Below are positions 1-5,057 of a stretch of 6,477 bases of DNA, piece by piece. The stretch spans positions 1 through 6,477 of the forward strand of contig JAKPQU010000145.1 of the NCBI GenBank assembly GCA_029555925.1, read 5' to 3'. How positions within the stretch are numbered: the first letter of the stretch is position 1; each line of letters starts with the position of its first letter. The position numbers were made by a program, and so were the translations under genes. The notes beneath the pieces are model-generated. The model was given only the letters and a program-made list of their open reading frames with translations. It made no database searches and was not told the DNA's origin. Source of the DNA: Bacillota bacterium. Its GTDB lineage: Bacteria; Eremiobacterota; SpSt-956; JAKJGF01.

Positions 1-58
1 GTGCCTGCCCGTAAGGAGGTGGTGCCTGCCCGTAAGGAGGTGGTGCCTGCCCGTAAGG
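1..58 (-). repeat. 21-bp coding tandem repeat (PYGQAPP linker)
   Basis: Two perfect 21-bp copies (1-21 and 22-42) are followed by the first 16 bases of a third (43-58). In the kinase frame each copy encodes the heptapeptide PYGQAPP, and the array probably continues beyond the window. Identity at the DNA level, not only in protein, suggests recent expansion or slippage. On the kinase mRNA each PPPY stretch reads CACCTCCTTA, identical to the conserved 3' tail of bacterial 16S rRNA. Confidence 0.93.
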
Positions 59-1033
59 TTTTTCGGCGCTTTGAACCGTTCTGGCAACTACTCCGGAAGG
101 TTTCACAGGAGCAGCCGCCGGTTTTTCCTGCTGAATTGGAGGTTTGACTGGTTCTTCAGGCTTTTCCAGGGTTACTGTCTCTGTTTTTTCTCCTTTCATA
201 GGTTGAAGCAATAATTTATAAGCATCAAAATAATTTTCCTTGCAGAAATTAAGTAATTGTTCTTTCATATCTTTAGCACTTGCATAACGTTTATCTACTT
301 CATTCTCAAGTGCTTTCATGACTATTTTTTCAAGATCGGAAGAAAGCCAGTCTCTGACCTGTCTTATAGGCTGGAAAGAAAATGGGATTGGCACTATACC
401 TGTAAGAAGGTGATGCATTGTTGCACCGAGAGCGTAAACGTCACTCCTTGGTTCAGGATTACCTTTATATTGCTCAAGAGGAGCATAACCTTCTGTGCCT
501 ACGGCTGTTTTCTGCGTATCTTTCACAGGATTTATTACCCTTGCAATACCAAAATCTATCAGGAAAATTCGGCTTTCTTCCGATTTTAATATTACATTGG
601 CAGGTTTTAAATCTCTGTAAAGAATAGGATGGGGCTTGTGATTATGCAGATAAGATAAAACGTCACAGAGCTGTACCGCCCATATTACTACAAATTTTTC
701 AGGTACCTGGAGATTACATTTCCGAAGAAAACTTTCCAGATCTTCTCCTTTTATGTAATCCATTACAAGATAATAATTGCCTTTATCTGTAAAATAATCT
801 GTTATACTCGGTATATTGGGATGATCCAGTCTTGCCAGTATCTCAGCTTCTTCTCTGAACCTTTTTATGGCATATAATTGCTGCTCCGATGCCTCGCCCT
901 GATTAAACATTACTTTTATGGCACGAAGTTTTCTTTCTGGTATGTCTTCTGCAAGGTAAACCATACCCATTCCGCCGGCTTTTATAGTTTTTATTATTCT
1001 GTAACGTTCTTTTAAAACAGTACTGTTATCCAT
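1..1033 (-). CDS. Serine/threonine protein kinase (C-terminus cut by window edge)
   Basis: This is a eukaryote-like (Hanks-type) Ser/Thr kinase that phosphorylates proteins in signalling. It reads leftward from ATG 1031-1033 and stays open for 344 codons to base 1. A GAGGG ribosome site (1040-1044) lies 6 nt before the ATG. The kinase domain spans about residues 11-265. It contains the glycine loop KAGGMGMVY (18-26), the VAIK-type lysine K40, the helix-C glutamate E62 in FREEAEIL, the catalytic loop YRDLKPAN (139-146), DFG (160-162), and APLEQY (184-189) in place of APE. All catalytic residues are present (K40, E62, D141, K143, N146, D160), so it should be active. Oddities are Lys at the first Gly of the loop and YRD instead of HRD. 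Residues from about 270 form a Pro/Glu/Lys-rich linker ending in PYGQAPP repeats. No membrane segment or sensor domain is visible; one could lie beyond the edge. Identification as a kinase is firm; its substrate is unknown. Confidence 0.95.
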   Translation of the reverse strand, partial: MDNSTVLKERYRIIKTIKAGGMGMVYLAEDIPERKLRAIKVMFNQGEASEQQLYAIKRFREEAEILARLDHPNIPSITDYFTDKGNYYLVMDYIKGEDLESFLRKCNLQVPEKFVVIWAVQLCDVLSYLHNHKPHPILYRDLKPANVILKSEESRIFLIDFGIARVINPVKDTQKTAVGTEGYAPLEQYKGNPEPRSDVYALGATMHHLLTGIVPIPFSFQPIRQVRDWLSSDLEKIVMKALENEVDKRYASAKDMKEQLLNFCKENYFDAYKLLLQPMKGEKTETVTLEKPEEPVKPPIQQEKPAAAPVKPSGVVARTVQSAEKPYGQAPPPYGQAPPPYGQA

Positions 1034-1050
1034 AAGTATCCCTCATAATT

Positions 1051-1079
1051 ATTATACCCTATATTTAGTGAAGAGTGAA
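1051..1079 (-). promoter_or_regulatory. Candidate sigma70-type promoter of the kinase gene
   Basis: On the minus strand, TATAAT (1051-1056, perfect -10) is preceded by 17 bp and TTCACT (1074-1079, 4 of 6 matches to the -35). A start about 7 nt downstream would fall near 1044, giving a leader of roughly 11 nt that begins at the ribosome site. The -35 lies inside a GTGAAGA heptamer pair (1068-1081), so the repeat may supply promoter sequence. Confidence 0.5.
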
Positions 1080-1274
1080 GAGGATAGCATTTTTTTACGA
1101 CAGAGAGATTCTTTATCTATCCAGTATTATCCCGTCCTCCTGTGGCATAAAGTTCAGCTCTGTTCTCCGAGGAAAATAATCTGTTTCCCTGCCAAATAGC
1201 CATTCCGTATCCACATTCTATACAGGATAGAAAATTTTTCTCTCTTTTTTTATTCCCCAGGAATTATTCTTCAC
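1068..1274. repeat. Long imperfect inverted repeat in the spacer
   Basis: The clearest arms are 1102-1127 and 1220-1245, where 20 of 26 positions pair, including AGAGAGA/TCTCTCT and TCTATCC/GGATAGA. The outer ends carry GTGAAGA heptamers (1068-1081) opposite TCTTCAC (1268-1274), centred within 3 bp of the same axis near 1173. The core is poorly paired. It could be a degenerate mobile palindrome or a transcript-level hairpin; no gene covers it. Confidence 0.6.
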
Positions 1275-1308
1275 TTTTTCTTATGCCATTCTCGTAATAT
1301 ATACTTCG

Positions 1309-1324
1309 TTCACACAGGTGTGAA
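1309..1324. promoter_or_regulatory. Perfect dyad, possible operator
   Basis: TTCACAC and GTGTGAA form a perfect 7-bp inverted repeat around a 2-bp centre (AG). The length, symmetry and short spacer suit a dimeric helix-turn-helix repressor better than an RNA hairpin, because the loop would be too small. It lies between divergent genes, 276 bp from the kinase start and 331 bp from the membrane protein start. The binding protein is unknown. Confidence 0.35.
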
Positions 1325-1330
1325 TCCTCT

Positions 1331-1403
1331 AATTTCCTTTAGTGCTATACGGCACATAAAAAAAATATGAACTGCTGTAAGATGAATATACAGACAGGAA
1401 ATT
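1331..1403. other. Possible structured RNA (three-way-junction fold)
   Basis: An outer 8-bp stem (AATTTCCT 1331-1338 with AGGAAATT 1396-1403) encloses two hairpins: GTGC/GCAC (1342-1345 with 1352-1355, 6-nt loop) and CTGTA/TACAG (1375-1379 with 1389-1393). This is compatible with a leader or small RNA on either strand. It matches no riboswitch class I recognise, and stems this short can arise by chance in AT-rich DNA. Confidence 0.3.
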
Positions 1404-1444
1404 CTATATTTACGGGGGGAGCATAAATAATACCTGTATGCTCT

Positions 1445-1569
1445 CGTAACGCGTAACGGGAGGAAAACGTTTATTATAGTTAGTTTCATAACTAACCATA
1501 AATAATGACCTCGTAATGCGTAAAGCGTAATGCGTGATGCCGCATGGATTAAACCCGTGACGCGTCACG
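1445..1569. repeat. CGTRAYG heptamer repeats, upstream cluster
   Basis: Tandem 7-bp units occur as CGTAACG twice (1445-1458) and CGTAATG, CGTAAAG, CGTAATG, CGTGATG (1512-1539). A GC-rich stretch follows, containing the 14-bp perfect palindrome CGTGACGCGTCACG (1556-1569) and more CGTCACG-type units to about 1583. The same motif recurs after the next gene (2241-2261). The arrays resemble heptanucleotide short tandemly repeated repetitive (STRR) sequences described in cyanobacteria, but that does not assign this genome to cyanobacteria. Confidence 0.8.
1474..1501. other. Hairpin upstream of the PycTM-like gene
   Basis: GTTAGTT (1479-1485) and AACTAAC (1490-1496) form a perfect 7-bp stem with a TCAT loop. 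After one mismatch it continues with TTAT/ATAA (1474-1477 with 1498-1501). No T-run follows on either strand, so it is not a standard terminator. It lies between the two CGTRAYG heptamer clusters. Confidence 0.5.
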
Positions 1570-1640
1570 CGTCGCGTCACGACGACTTAAATTCTAATAA
1601 GTTATGAAATACACTATCAATGCTTATGCTCGGCCAGTAG

Positions 1641-1647
1641 AAGGGAG
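1641..1647 (+). promoter_or_regulatory. Ribosome binding site choosing ATG 1656
   Basis: AAGGGAG ends 8 nt before ATG 1656, but only 2 nt before the in-frame ATG at 1650. Normal spacing therefore favours the downstream start and removes Met-Ala from the longer reading. Confidence 0.75.
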
Positions 1648-1655
1648 ATATGGCC

Positions 1656-2234
1656 ATGAACTATTTTGTTGATCTCAAAGAAGATATGGATATAGTGCAT
1701 AGAAAAAGCAGAGATACCTTTTCAGGTGAAACAAAAGAGAGGATGGAATTTGCTCTATCAGTAATTAATTTCAATCAAGGGCTTATACAGTTTGCCGAAA
1801 CAAAAGCAAATACCTTGCTTATAATAAACAGTATTTTTCTCGCCACTGTAACTGCCATGATGGAAGGAACTGTCTCTGACGGTTTTTGGGGCATAATCTT
1901 CAATACAGTACGTATATTGTTTATGGCAACAACAATCTGTTCTATTATTACCTGTCTTATGGTAGTAATGCCTAAAAGTGACAATAATCCCCTTCATGGA
2001 AAAAAAGATTTAATATTTTTTATGGATATTTTAAGCCACAGTAACAGTGAAAATTATATGTTCGAGTTCCATAAGACAAAAATTACCACTCTTATAGATG
2101 ATCTGCTCAGAAGAAGCTATATGACCGCAATCATAGCAAAAGAAAAATTTAACCGTTATAAAATAGCCCAGCTTATTACATTTACTTCAACCTTTTTCTG
2201 GGTCTCAGGGACATGTATGTATTATTTTAAATGA
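1656..2234 (+). CDS. PycTM-like (Pycsar effector domain) membrane protein
   Basis: A 192-aa protein that looks like the Pycsar effector domain family (PycTM, formerly DUF5706). In that antiphage system the membrane effector is triggered by cCMP or cUMP made by a neighbouring cyclase and damages the inner membrane. Visible support is the family-like segment FAETKANTLLIINS (46-59) leading into a membrane helix (about 52-69), a second hydrophobic stretch (77-105) ending in VVMP, a soluble part with FFMDILSHSNSENYMFEF (121-138), and a C-terminal KEKFNRYKIAQ helix followed by a last membrane segment (171-191). An ATG at 1650 is only 2 nt from the ribosome site; ATG 1656 is 8 nt from GGGAG (1643-1647) and is preferred. 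No cyclase or phage gene is adjacent; the flanks are a divergent kinase and a convergent lipoprotein gene. The family call rests on pattern recall, not a profile search, and an antiphage role is inference. Confidence 0.7.
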   Translation: MNYFVDLKEDMDIVHRKSRDTFSGETKERMEFALSVINFNQGLIQFAETKANTLLIINSIFLATVTAMMEGTVSDGFWGIIFNTVRILFMATTICSIITCLMVVMPKSDNNPLHGKKDLIFFMDILSHSNSENYMFEFHKTKITTLIDDLLRRSYMTAIIAKEKFNRYKIAQLITFTSTFFWVSGTCMYYFK

Positions 2235-2240
2235 TACATC

Positions 2241-2268
2241 CGTGGTGTGTGACGCGTGATGGGTAAGT
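2241..2268. repeat. CGTRAYG heptamer repeats, downstream cluster
   Basis: Four consecutive 7-bp units, CGTGGTG, TGTGACG, CGTGATG and GGTAAGT, begin 6 bp after the stop codon of the PycTM-like gene. They are the same degenerate family as at 1445-1569, so that gene is bracketed by it. Confidence 0.7.
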
Positions 2269-2285
2269 TTCACCAATACTTAAAT

Positions 2286-2326
2286 AGTGAATAGTAAGTA
2301 AAATCCAGTTATTTTCACTATTCACT
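2286..2326. terminator. Hairpin between convergent genes, possible bidirectional terminator
   Basis: AGTGAATAGT (2286-2295) pairs perfectly with ACTATTCACT (2317-2326). After a small bulge AAAAT/ATTTT (2300-2304 with 2311-2315) extends the stem around a 6-nt loop. It sits between the stops of the PycTM-like gene (2234) and the BMP gene (2335), where a shared terminator is expected. No strong T-run follows on either strand and the stem is AT-rich, so termination is uncertain. The arms are GTGAATA-type heptamers. Confidence 0.5.
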
Positions 2327-2334
2327 CAAAAGAA

Positions 2335-3408
2335 TTACTTTCTTTCAGGCTTTATTATATCAGGAACTTTAAATTTCTTTGTCTTAATATCGAATTCTGT
2401 CTTTGACAGAAGCATTTTCACATCCATCGGTATTTTATTTTCCAGACCATGATAGGGGGCCATGGCGACTCCTCCTTCTATCATGTCATAAAAGTATTTA
2501 TTTTTGAAATGACCTGCTGCAAGATCCATTATCATGCCTGAAATTGACGTGTCTACATTCAGCACTGTACTTGTAAGAACCGTATCAGGCGCAAGTTCGT
2601 TCTGATCCGCAATGCCCCCTATAGCATAGACTTTCTTCTCCTTGCAGGCCTGAATACATCCGAAACTTATACCGTCGCCGTTACAGTAAACCACATCTGC
2701 TCCCTGTTCTATCTGGGCAATTACTGCTTCTTTCCCTTTTGCCACATCATCCCATTCATTGAGGTATGTAATAAAAACCTTTATATCAGGTTTTACCGAT
2801 TTTGCTCCGAGTTTATAAGCTTCCAGAGCCCTGACTACATCAGGTACATCAAAGCCGCCTGTAGCACCGATTTTATTGGTTTTTGACATAGAGGCGGCAA
2901 GCATGCCGGCAAGATATCCTGCCTGGTGGGCGGGCCAGTCGTAAATAGCAACATTTTCTTTGCTGTCAGTACCTGTAGCCCAGCCGAATTTTATGGAAGG
3001 GTAATCTTTTGCCACTTTTTTTACTGCATCACCGTAATTAAAACTGTGGGCAAGGATTAAATCATATCCCTGTGAAGCATAATCTCTTATGGCTGTTTCT
3101 GCATCTGTTACGGAAACATTTTCCGAATAGCTGAATTTAATACCAATATTTTTTTCAGCTTTTACAAGTCCGTTATACCCTGCGGCATTCCAGGAAACAT
3201 CATTTATTTTTCCCGGCATTATCATAGCCACTTTCCATTGTTTTTTTCCCGATGTGCCGGTATCTGACGTTGGGGCCGGAGTTGCTGCAGAAACTGATAC
3301 GGAATTCGGTTCTGCAGTAGGAACAGGATTTTCTCCTGTGGTATTTTTCTGGCATGAAGAAAAAATAACCAGAAATAGTAACAGTAAAAGATAAATATAT
3401 TTTTTCAT
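2335..3408 (-). CDS. BMP family substrate-binding lipoprotein
   Basis: A 357-aa solute-binding protein of the basic membrane protein family (Bmp/PnrA/Med-like), which capture nucleosides or similar small molecules for ABC transporters. Residues 1-18 are a signal peptide with basic KK, a hydrophobic core and a lipobox ending FSSC, so C19 should be lipidated. Residues 20-56 are a Thr/Pro/Ser-rich tether. The two-lobed domain follows: KVAMIMPGKINDVSWNAAGY (59-78), YDLILAHSFNYGDAV (115-129), the AGYLAGMLAASMSKTNKIG segment (163-181), the WDDVAKGKEAV region (219-229), GADVVYCNGDG (236-246), and YAIGGIADQNELAPDTVLTS (261-280). The ATG is preceded by AGGGGAG three bases upstream. No permease or ATPase gene is in the window, so it is a stand-alone receptor or uses a remote transporter. 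Nucleoside binding is typical of the family but unproven here. Confidence 0.92.
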   Translation of the reverse strand: MKKYIYLLLLLFLVIFSSCQKNTTGENPVPTAEPNSVSVSAATPAPTSDTGTSGKKQWKVAMIMPGKINDVSWNAAGYNGLVKAEKNIGIKFSYSENVSVTDAETAIRDYASQGYDLILAHSFNYGDAVKKVAKDYPSIKFGWATGTDSKENVAIYDWPAHQAGYLAGMLAASMSKTNKIGATGGFDVPDVVRALEAYKLGAKSVKPDIKVFITYLNEWDDVAKGKEAVIAQIEQGADVVYCNGDGISFGCIQACKEKKVYAIGGIADQNELAPDTVLTSTVLNVDTSISGMIMDLAAGHFKNKYFYDMIEGGVAMAPYHGLENKIPMDVKMLLSKTEFDIKTKKFKVPDIIKPERK

Positions 3409-3425
3409 AAACTCCCCTTTCTGGT

Positions 3426-3454
3426 ATAATAAGCATCCAGCTATCAGCAGTCAG
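3426..3454 (-). promoter_or_regulatory. Weak candidate promoter of the BMP gene
   Basis: On the minus strand TATTAT (3426-3431, 5 of 6) follows CTGACT (3449-3454, 4 of 6) by 17 bp and lies 17 bp before the ATG. The -35 falls within the AGC heptamer array. Such matches are common in AT-rich DNA. Confidence 0.35.
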
Positions 3455-3593
3455 CTTTTAGCGAAATTAAATAATGATTGCCGTTAAATATATGTTTAGC
3501 GTAATTTATAGAGTCAAAAACGGGTAAGTTTTAGCTGATAGAAGATAGCTAACTGCTGAACGCTTACAACAGTTAAAACTTTAAACTTTAACT
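3439..3593. repeat. Heptamer arrays arranged as an inverted repeat
   Basis: The left array is AGCTATC, AGCAGTC, AGCTTTT, AGCG (3439-3463). The right array is TTAGCTG, ATAGAAG, ATAGCTA, ACTGCTG, AACGCTT (3531-3565). TCAGCAGTCAGCT (3444-3456) pairs with AGCTAACTGCTGA (3547-3559) at 12 of 13 positions, and a near-palindrome (about 3482-3501) sits between. A different family follows, ACTTTAA twice (3578-3591), running to the stop codon of queF. On the plus strand AGTTAAA/TTTAACT (3571-3577 with 3587-3593) is followed by T residues, but no plus-strand gene precedes it. Confidence 0.65.
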
Positions 3594-3596
3594 TTT

Positions 3597-4013
3597 TTAC
3601 TTACTCTTTGTAGCTACAGTTTTCCAGGAAATACCGCCTCTGGATTTGAAATTGCCTGTTACTTCAATCCATTGCGGTTTACAGGCTGCCCATAGATCTT
3701 CCATAATATTATTGGTTATAAATTCACCGAAATCTTTTTTATTTCTGTAGGACATAAGATAAATTTTAAGAGATTTTGCTTCTATTAAATGTTCATCCGG
3801 TATATATTTGATAATTATATCGGCGAAATCCGGCTGTCCTGTAACAGGGCAGATAGATGTAAATTCTCCTTCCTGATAAAATTCTACCATGAAATCATTA
3901 TCATGGTATTTATTATGGAAAGTTTCCAGAATTTCTCTGGACGGTTCATGAGGATATTTTTCCACTACTGAGCCTAAAAGAGTCAGTTCCTTATATTCAC
4001 CTGTTTTTTTCAT
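3597..4013 (-). CDS. queF: NADPH-dependent 7-cyano-7-deazaguanine (preQ0) reductase
   Basis: QueF reduces the nitrile of preQ0 to the aminomethyl group of preQ1 with two NADPH, a late step before insertion into tRNA in queuosine synthesis; it is cytosolic. At 138 aa it is the short single-domain (type I, Bacillus-like) form in the T-fold superfamily. The nucleophile C55 lies in FTSICPVTGQPDFA with D62, the same positions as Cys55 and Asp62 of the B. subtilis enzyme. The QueF signature reads EAKSLKIYLMSYRN (78-91). E97 is conserved, but the preceding residue, His in B. subtilis (H96), is Gly (DFGEF). The ATG has no Shine-Dalgarno sequence, and a good promoter ends 8 nt before it, implying leaderless translation. 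No other queuosine gene is near, and I see no preQ1 riboswitch. Confidence 0.95.
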   Translation of the reverse strand: MKKTGEYKELTLLGSVVEKYPHEPSREILETFHNKYHDNDFMVEFYQEGEFTSICPVTGQPDFADIIIKYIPDEHLIEAKSLKIYLMSYRNKKDFGEFITNNIMEDLWAACKPQWIEVTGNFKSRGGISWKTVATKSK

Positions 4014-4021
4014 AATAATTT

Positions 4022-4050
4022 ATAGTATTACATTTATTTAATAGTGTCAA
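4022..4050 (-). promoter_or_regulatory. queF promoter giving a leaderless transcript
   Basis: On the minus strand a perfect TTGACA (4045-4050) is followed by 17 bp and TACTAT (4022-4027). Only 8 nt separate the -10 from the ATG at 4011-4013, so transcription should start at or within about a base of the start codon. No purine-rich ribosome site precedes the ATG, which fits. Confidence 0.65.
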
Positions 4051-4068
4051 TAGAAAAATTTTGTCTGT

Positions 4069-4316
4069 AAGATATTTCGTATGAACTTACTACCGCTAAA
4101 GGTAAATTAGTAACCATTTATCAGCTTCTACCTGACAGGCTCTGGAGAAGAAAAATAATTTGCCTTATTTAATTTGTTTTACAGACAATAAATTAGCCCT
4201 TATTTAATTTTTAATTCTGTATAAAAAACTAATTTTTCTTCTCCATAGCCCGCCAGGCAGAAGTTTTTTATGGATACCATTTTACCTGTTACGGTACTTA
4301 CTATGAAATAAGGCTT
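4069..4316. repeat. ~248-bp imperfect palindrome (MITE-like or structured RNA)
   Basis: The best arms are 4125-4156 against 4232-4263, paired at 28 of 32 positions, and 4091-4117 against 4270-4296, paired at 21 of 27. The outer ends near 4069-4080 and 4307-4316 pair more loosely. The centre contains a 12-bp direct repeat (CTTATTTAATTT twice, near 4164 and 4199). No gene or transposase lies inside, and I see no clear target duplication. It resembles a decayed miniature inverted-repeat element or a gene for a long hairpin RNA, lying between divergent queF and the 4516 gene. Confidence 0.75.
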
Positions 4317-4368
4317 TTATATAGGTTTATACAACATTTATGACACAGTCGAAATTTTTGCATGAAAG

Positions 4369-4396
4369 TTAACAAAATATTAACAATTTATATAAC
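4369..4396 (+). promoter_or_regulatory. Candidate promoter of the 4516-5678 operon
   Basis: TTAACA (4369-4374, 5 of 6) is followed by 16 bp and TATAAC (4391-4396, 5 of 6), which would give a leader of about 110 nt. A second TTAACA at 4380-4385 lies 11 bp after the first, one helical turn, and may be an operator repeat. TATACT at 4417-4422 is an alternative -10 without a good -35. Confidence 0.4.
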
Positions 4397-4420
4397 ACAT
4401 GTTGCAATTTTTGTTATATA
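4389..4420 (+). promoter_or_regulatory. 9-bp dyad overlapping the promoter
   Basis: TATATAACA (4389-4397) and TGTTATATA (4412-4420) form a perfect inverted repeat with a 14-bp spacer, overlapping the candidate -10. It could be an operator or a leader hairpin. Confidence 0.4.
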
Positions 4421-4436
4421 CTGTAAATGGATACGT

Positions 4437-4454
4437 TCAGGTGAAGGTACCTGA
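4437..4454 (+). other. Small hairpin in the operon leader
   Basis: TCAGGT (4437-4442) pairs with ACCTGA (4449-4454) across a 6-nt loop, about 50 nt before the ribosome site. It has no T-run and may be incidental. Confidence 0.3.
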
Positions 4455-4502
4455 CATTAATCTTCCGGAAATAACAGGGGATTTTTAGAAAAAATTCCTA
4501 TT

Positions 4503-4507
4503 GGAGG
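4503..4507 (+). promoter_or_regulatory. Ribosome binding site fixing ATG 4516
   Basis: GGAGG lies 8 nt before ATG 4516. The in-frame TTG at 4501 overlaps this site and cannot be the normal start. Confidence 0.88.
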
Positions 4508-4515
4508 TTTTAAAT

Positions 4516-5049
4516 ATGAAAGTTGGTTTTAACGATTTTAATTCTAACTGGGCACAAGTTTCAGAGAGGAAAAATCTTCCCAGAAAAAAGGAACTGTCAG
4601 AGGGAATTACTGAGACATTTATACCTTCGTCAGGGGAAGAAGTGGTGTTCCCGAAACAGATATCTATAAATCTGGGAAAGTTACGTACTGAAGGTGCAAT
4701 CTGTCCGGGACTGGGAAAAATCGATGAAATTTGTCTGACATTCCCGGAAGAGATTAAACAGAATCATAAGACAGCTATTTCAGAAGGTATGATGGGAACA
4801 GGAACTTTAGGATGGGTCATTGCAAATGGTAATGATATCAAAGGAGGGTCTGAAGGGGTAAGACCGGCGAGTATTCAGACAATGTTTGACAGATACTGGG
4901 ACGGAACGAGTAAAAATCATCAGATATCTTTAGTTCAGACAGGTGCAGGGCTACCGGGAGCAATCGCAGTTAACGACCTGCCGTGGGACATACCGGCTAT
5001 GCCGGTAAAGGATATACCGCCATTCCCTGTAATGCCCCTTGAGTTGTAA
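4516..5049 (+). CDS. Unrecognised 177-aa protein with Pro-rich tail
   Basis: I do not recognise this protein. It starts at ATG 4516 behind a strong GGAGG site. The N-terminal 30 residues are polar and basic (ERKNLPRKKE, 17-26). There is no signal peptide or membrane segment, so it is probably cytosolic. The middle is Gly-rich, including GMMGTGTLGWVIANGNDIKGG (91-111), then MFDRYWDGT (123-131). The last 25 residues are dominated by proline and hydrophobic residues (LPWDIPAMPVKDIPPFPVMP, 155-174), suggesting an extended, partner-binding tail. There are two cysteines, C63 and C73, and no recognisable catalytic motif. It precedes the IMPACT-family gene by 8 nt, so the two are almost certainly co-transcribed. 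Good codon structure and the ribosome site make it a real gene; function is unknown. Confidence 0.85.
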   Translation: MKVGFNDFNSNWAQVSERKNLPRKKELSEGITETFIPSSGEEVVFPKQISINLGKLRTEGAICPGLGKIDEICLTFPEEIKQNHKTAISEGMMGTGTLGWVIANGNDIKGGSEGVRPASIQTMFDRYWDGTSKNHQISLVQTGAGLPGAIAVNDLPWDIPAMPVKDIPPFPVMPLEL

Positions 5050-5057
5050 TTTATTAA

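Larger units (their letters stand above)
1034..1649. other. 616-bp non-coding spacer between divergent genes
   Basis: I find no convincing coding region on either strand. The spacer holds, in order: the kinase promoter, a long imperfect inverted repeat (about 1068-1274), a perfect 7-bp-arm dyad (1309-1324), a possible branched RNA fold (1331-1403), a hairpin with arms 1419-1425 and 1437-1443 (GAGCATA/TATGCTC), a hairpin at 1474-1501, and CGTRAYG heptamers (1445-1458 and 1512-1569). I see no clear promoter for the rightward gene at 1656; the best -10 options (TACACT near 1611, TATGCT near 1624) lack a good -35. Confidence 0.7.

Noticed and set aside
257..627. Two plus-strand reading frames of 110 and 69 codons.
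   Set aside because: They lie antisense inside the kinase domain, whose motifs are unmistakable, and their translations are rich in Cys, Phe and Tyr with no recognisable domain.
1445..1583. Possible CRISPR array or origin iterons in the CGTRAYG repeats.
   Set aside because: The units are contiguous 7-mers without spacers, and there are no DnaA boxes, replication genes or cas genes nearby.
1758..1997. Minus-strand frames of 79 and 69 codons.
   Set aside because: Antisense to the PycTM-like gene, with no ribosome site and low-complexity content.
3200..3436. Minus-strand 78-codon frame overlapping the BMP gene start.
   Set aside because: It is the same strand in another frame of the BMP N-terminus; the lipoprotein signal and ribosome site support the BMP frame.
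3571..3598. Stem AGTTAAA/TTTAACT followed by T residues, resembling a rho-independent terminator on the plus strand.
   Set aside because: No plus-strand gene ends upstream; on the minus strand, where queF ends, there is no T-run after the stem. The AT-only heptamers explain the symmetry.
3789..3971. Plus-strand 60-codon frame.
   Set aside because: Antisense to queF, which has full active-site motifs.
4014..4068. preQ1 riboswitch ahead of queF.
   Set aside because: The promoter -10 is only 8 nt from the start codon, leaving no room for an aptamer, and no preQ1-like pseudoknot pattern is visible.
4501..4515. TTG start giving a five-residue longer form of the 4516 protein.
   Set aside because: The TTG overlaps the GGAGG ribosome site that serves ATG 4516.
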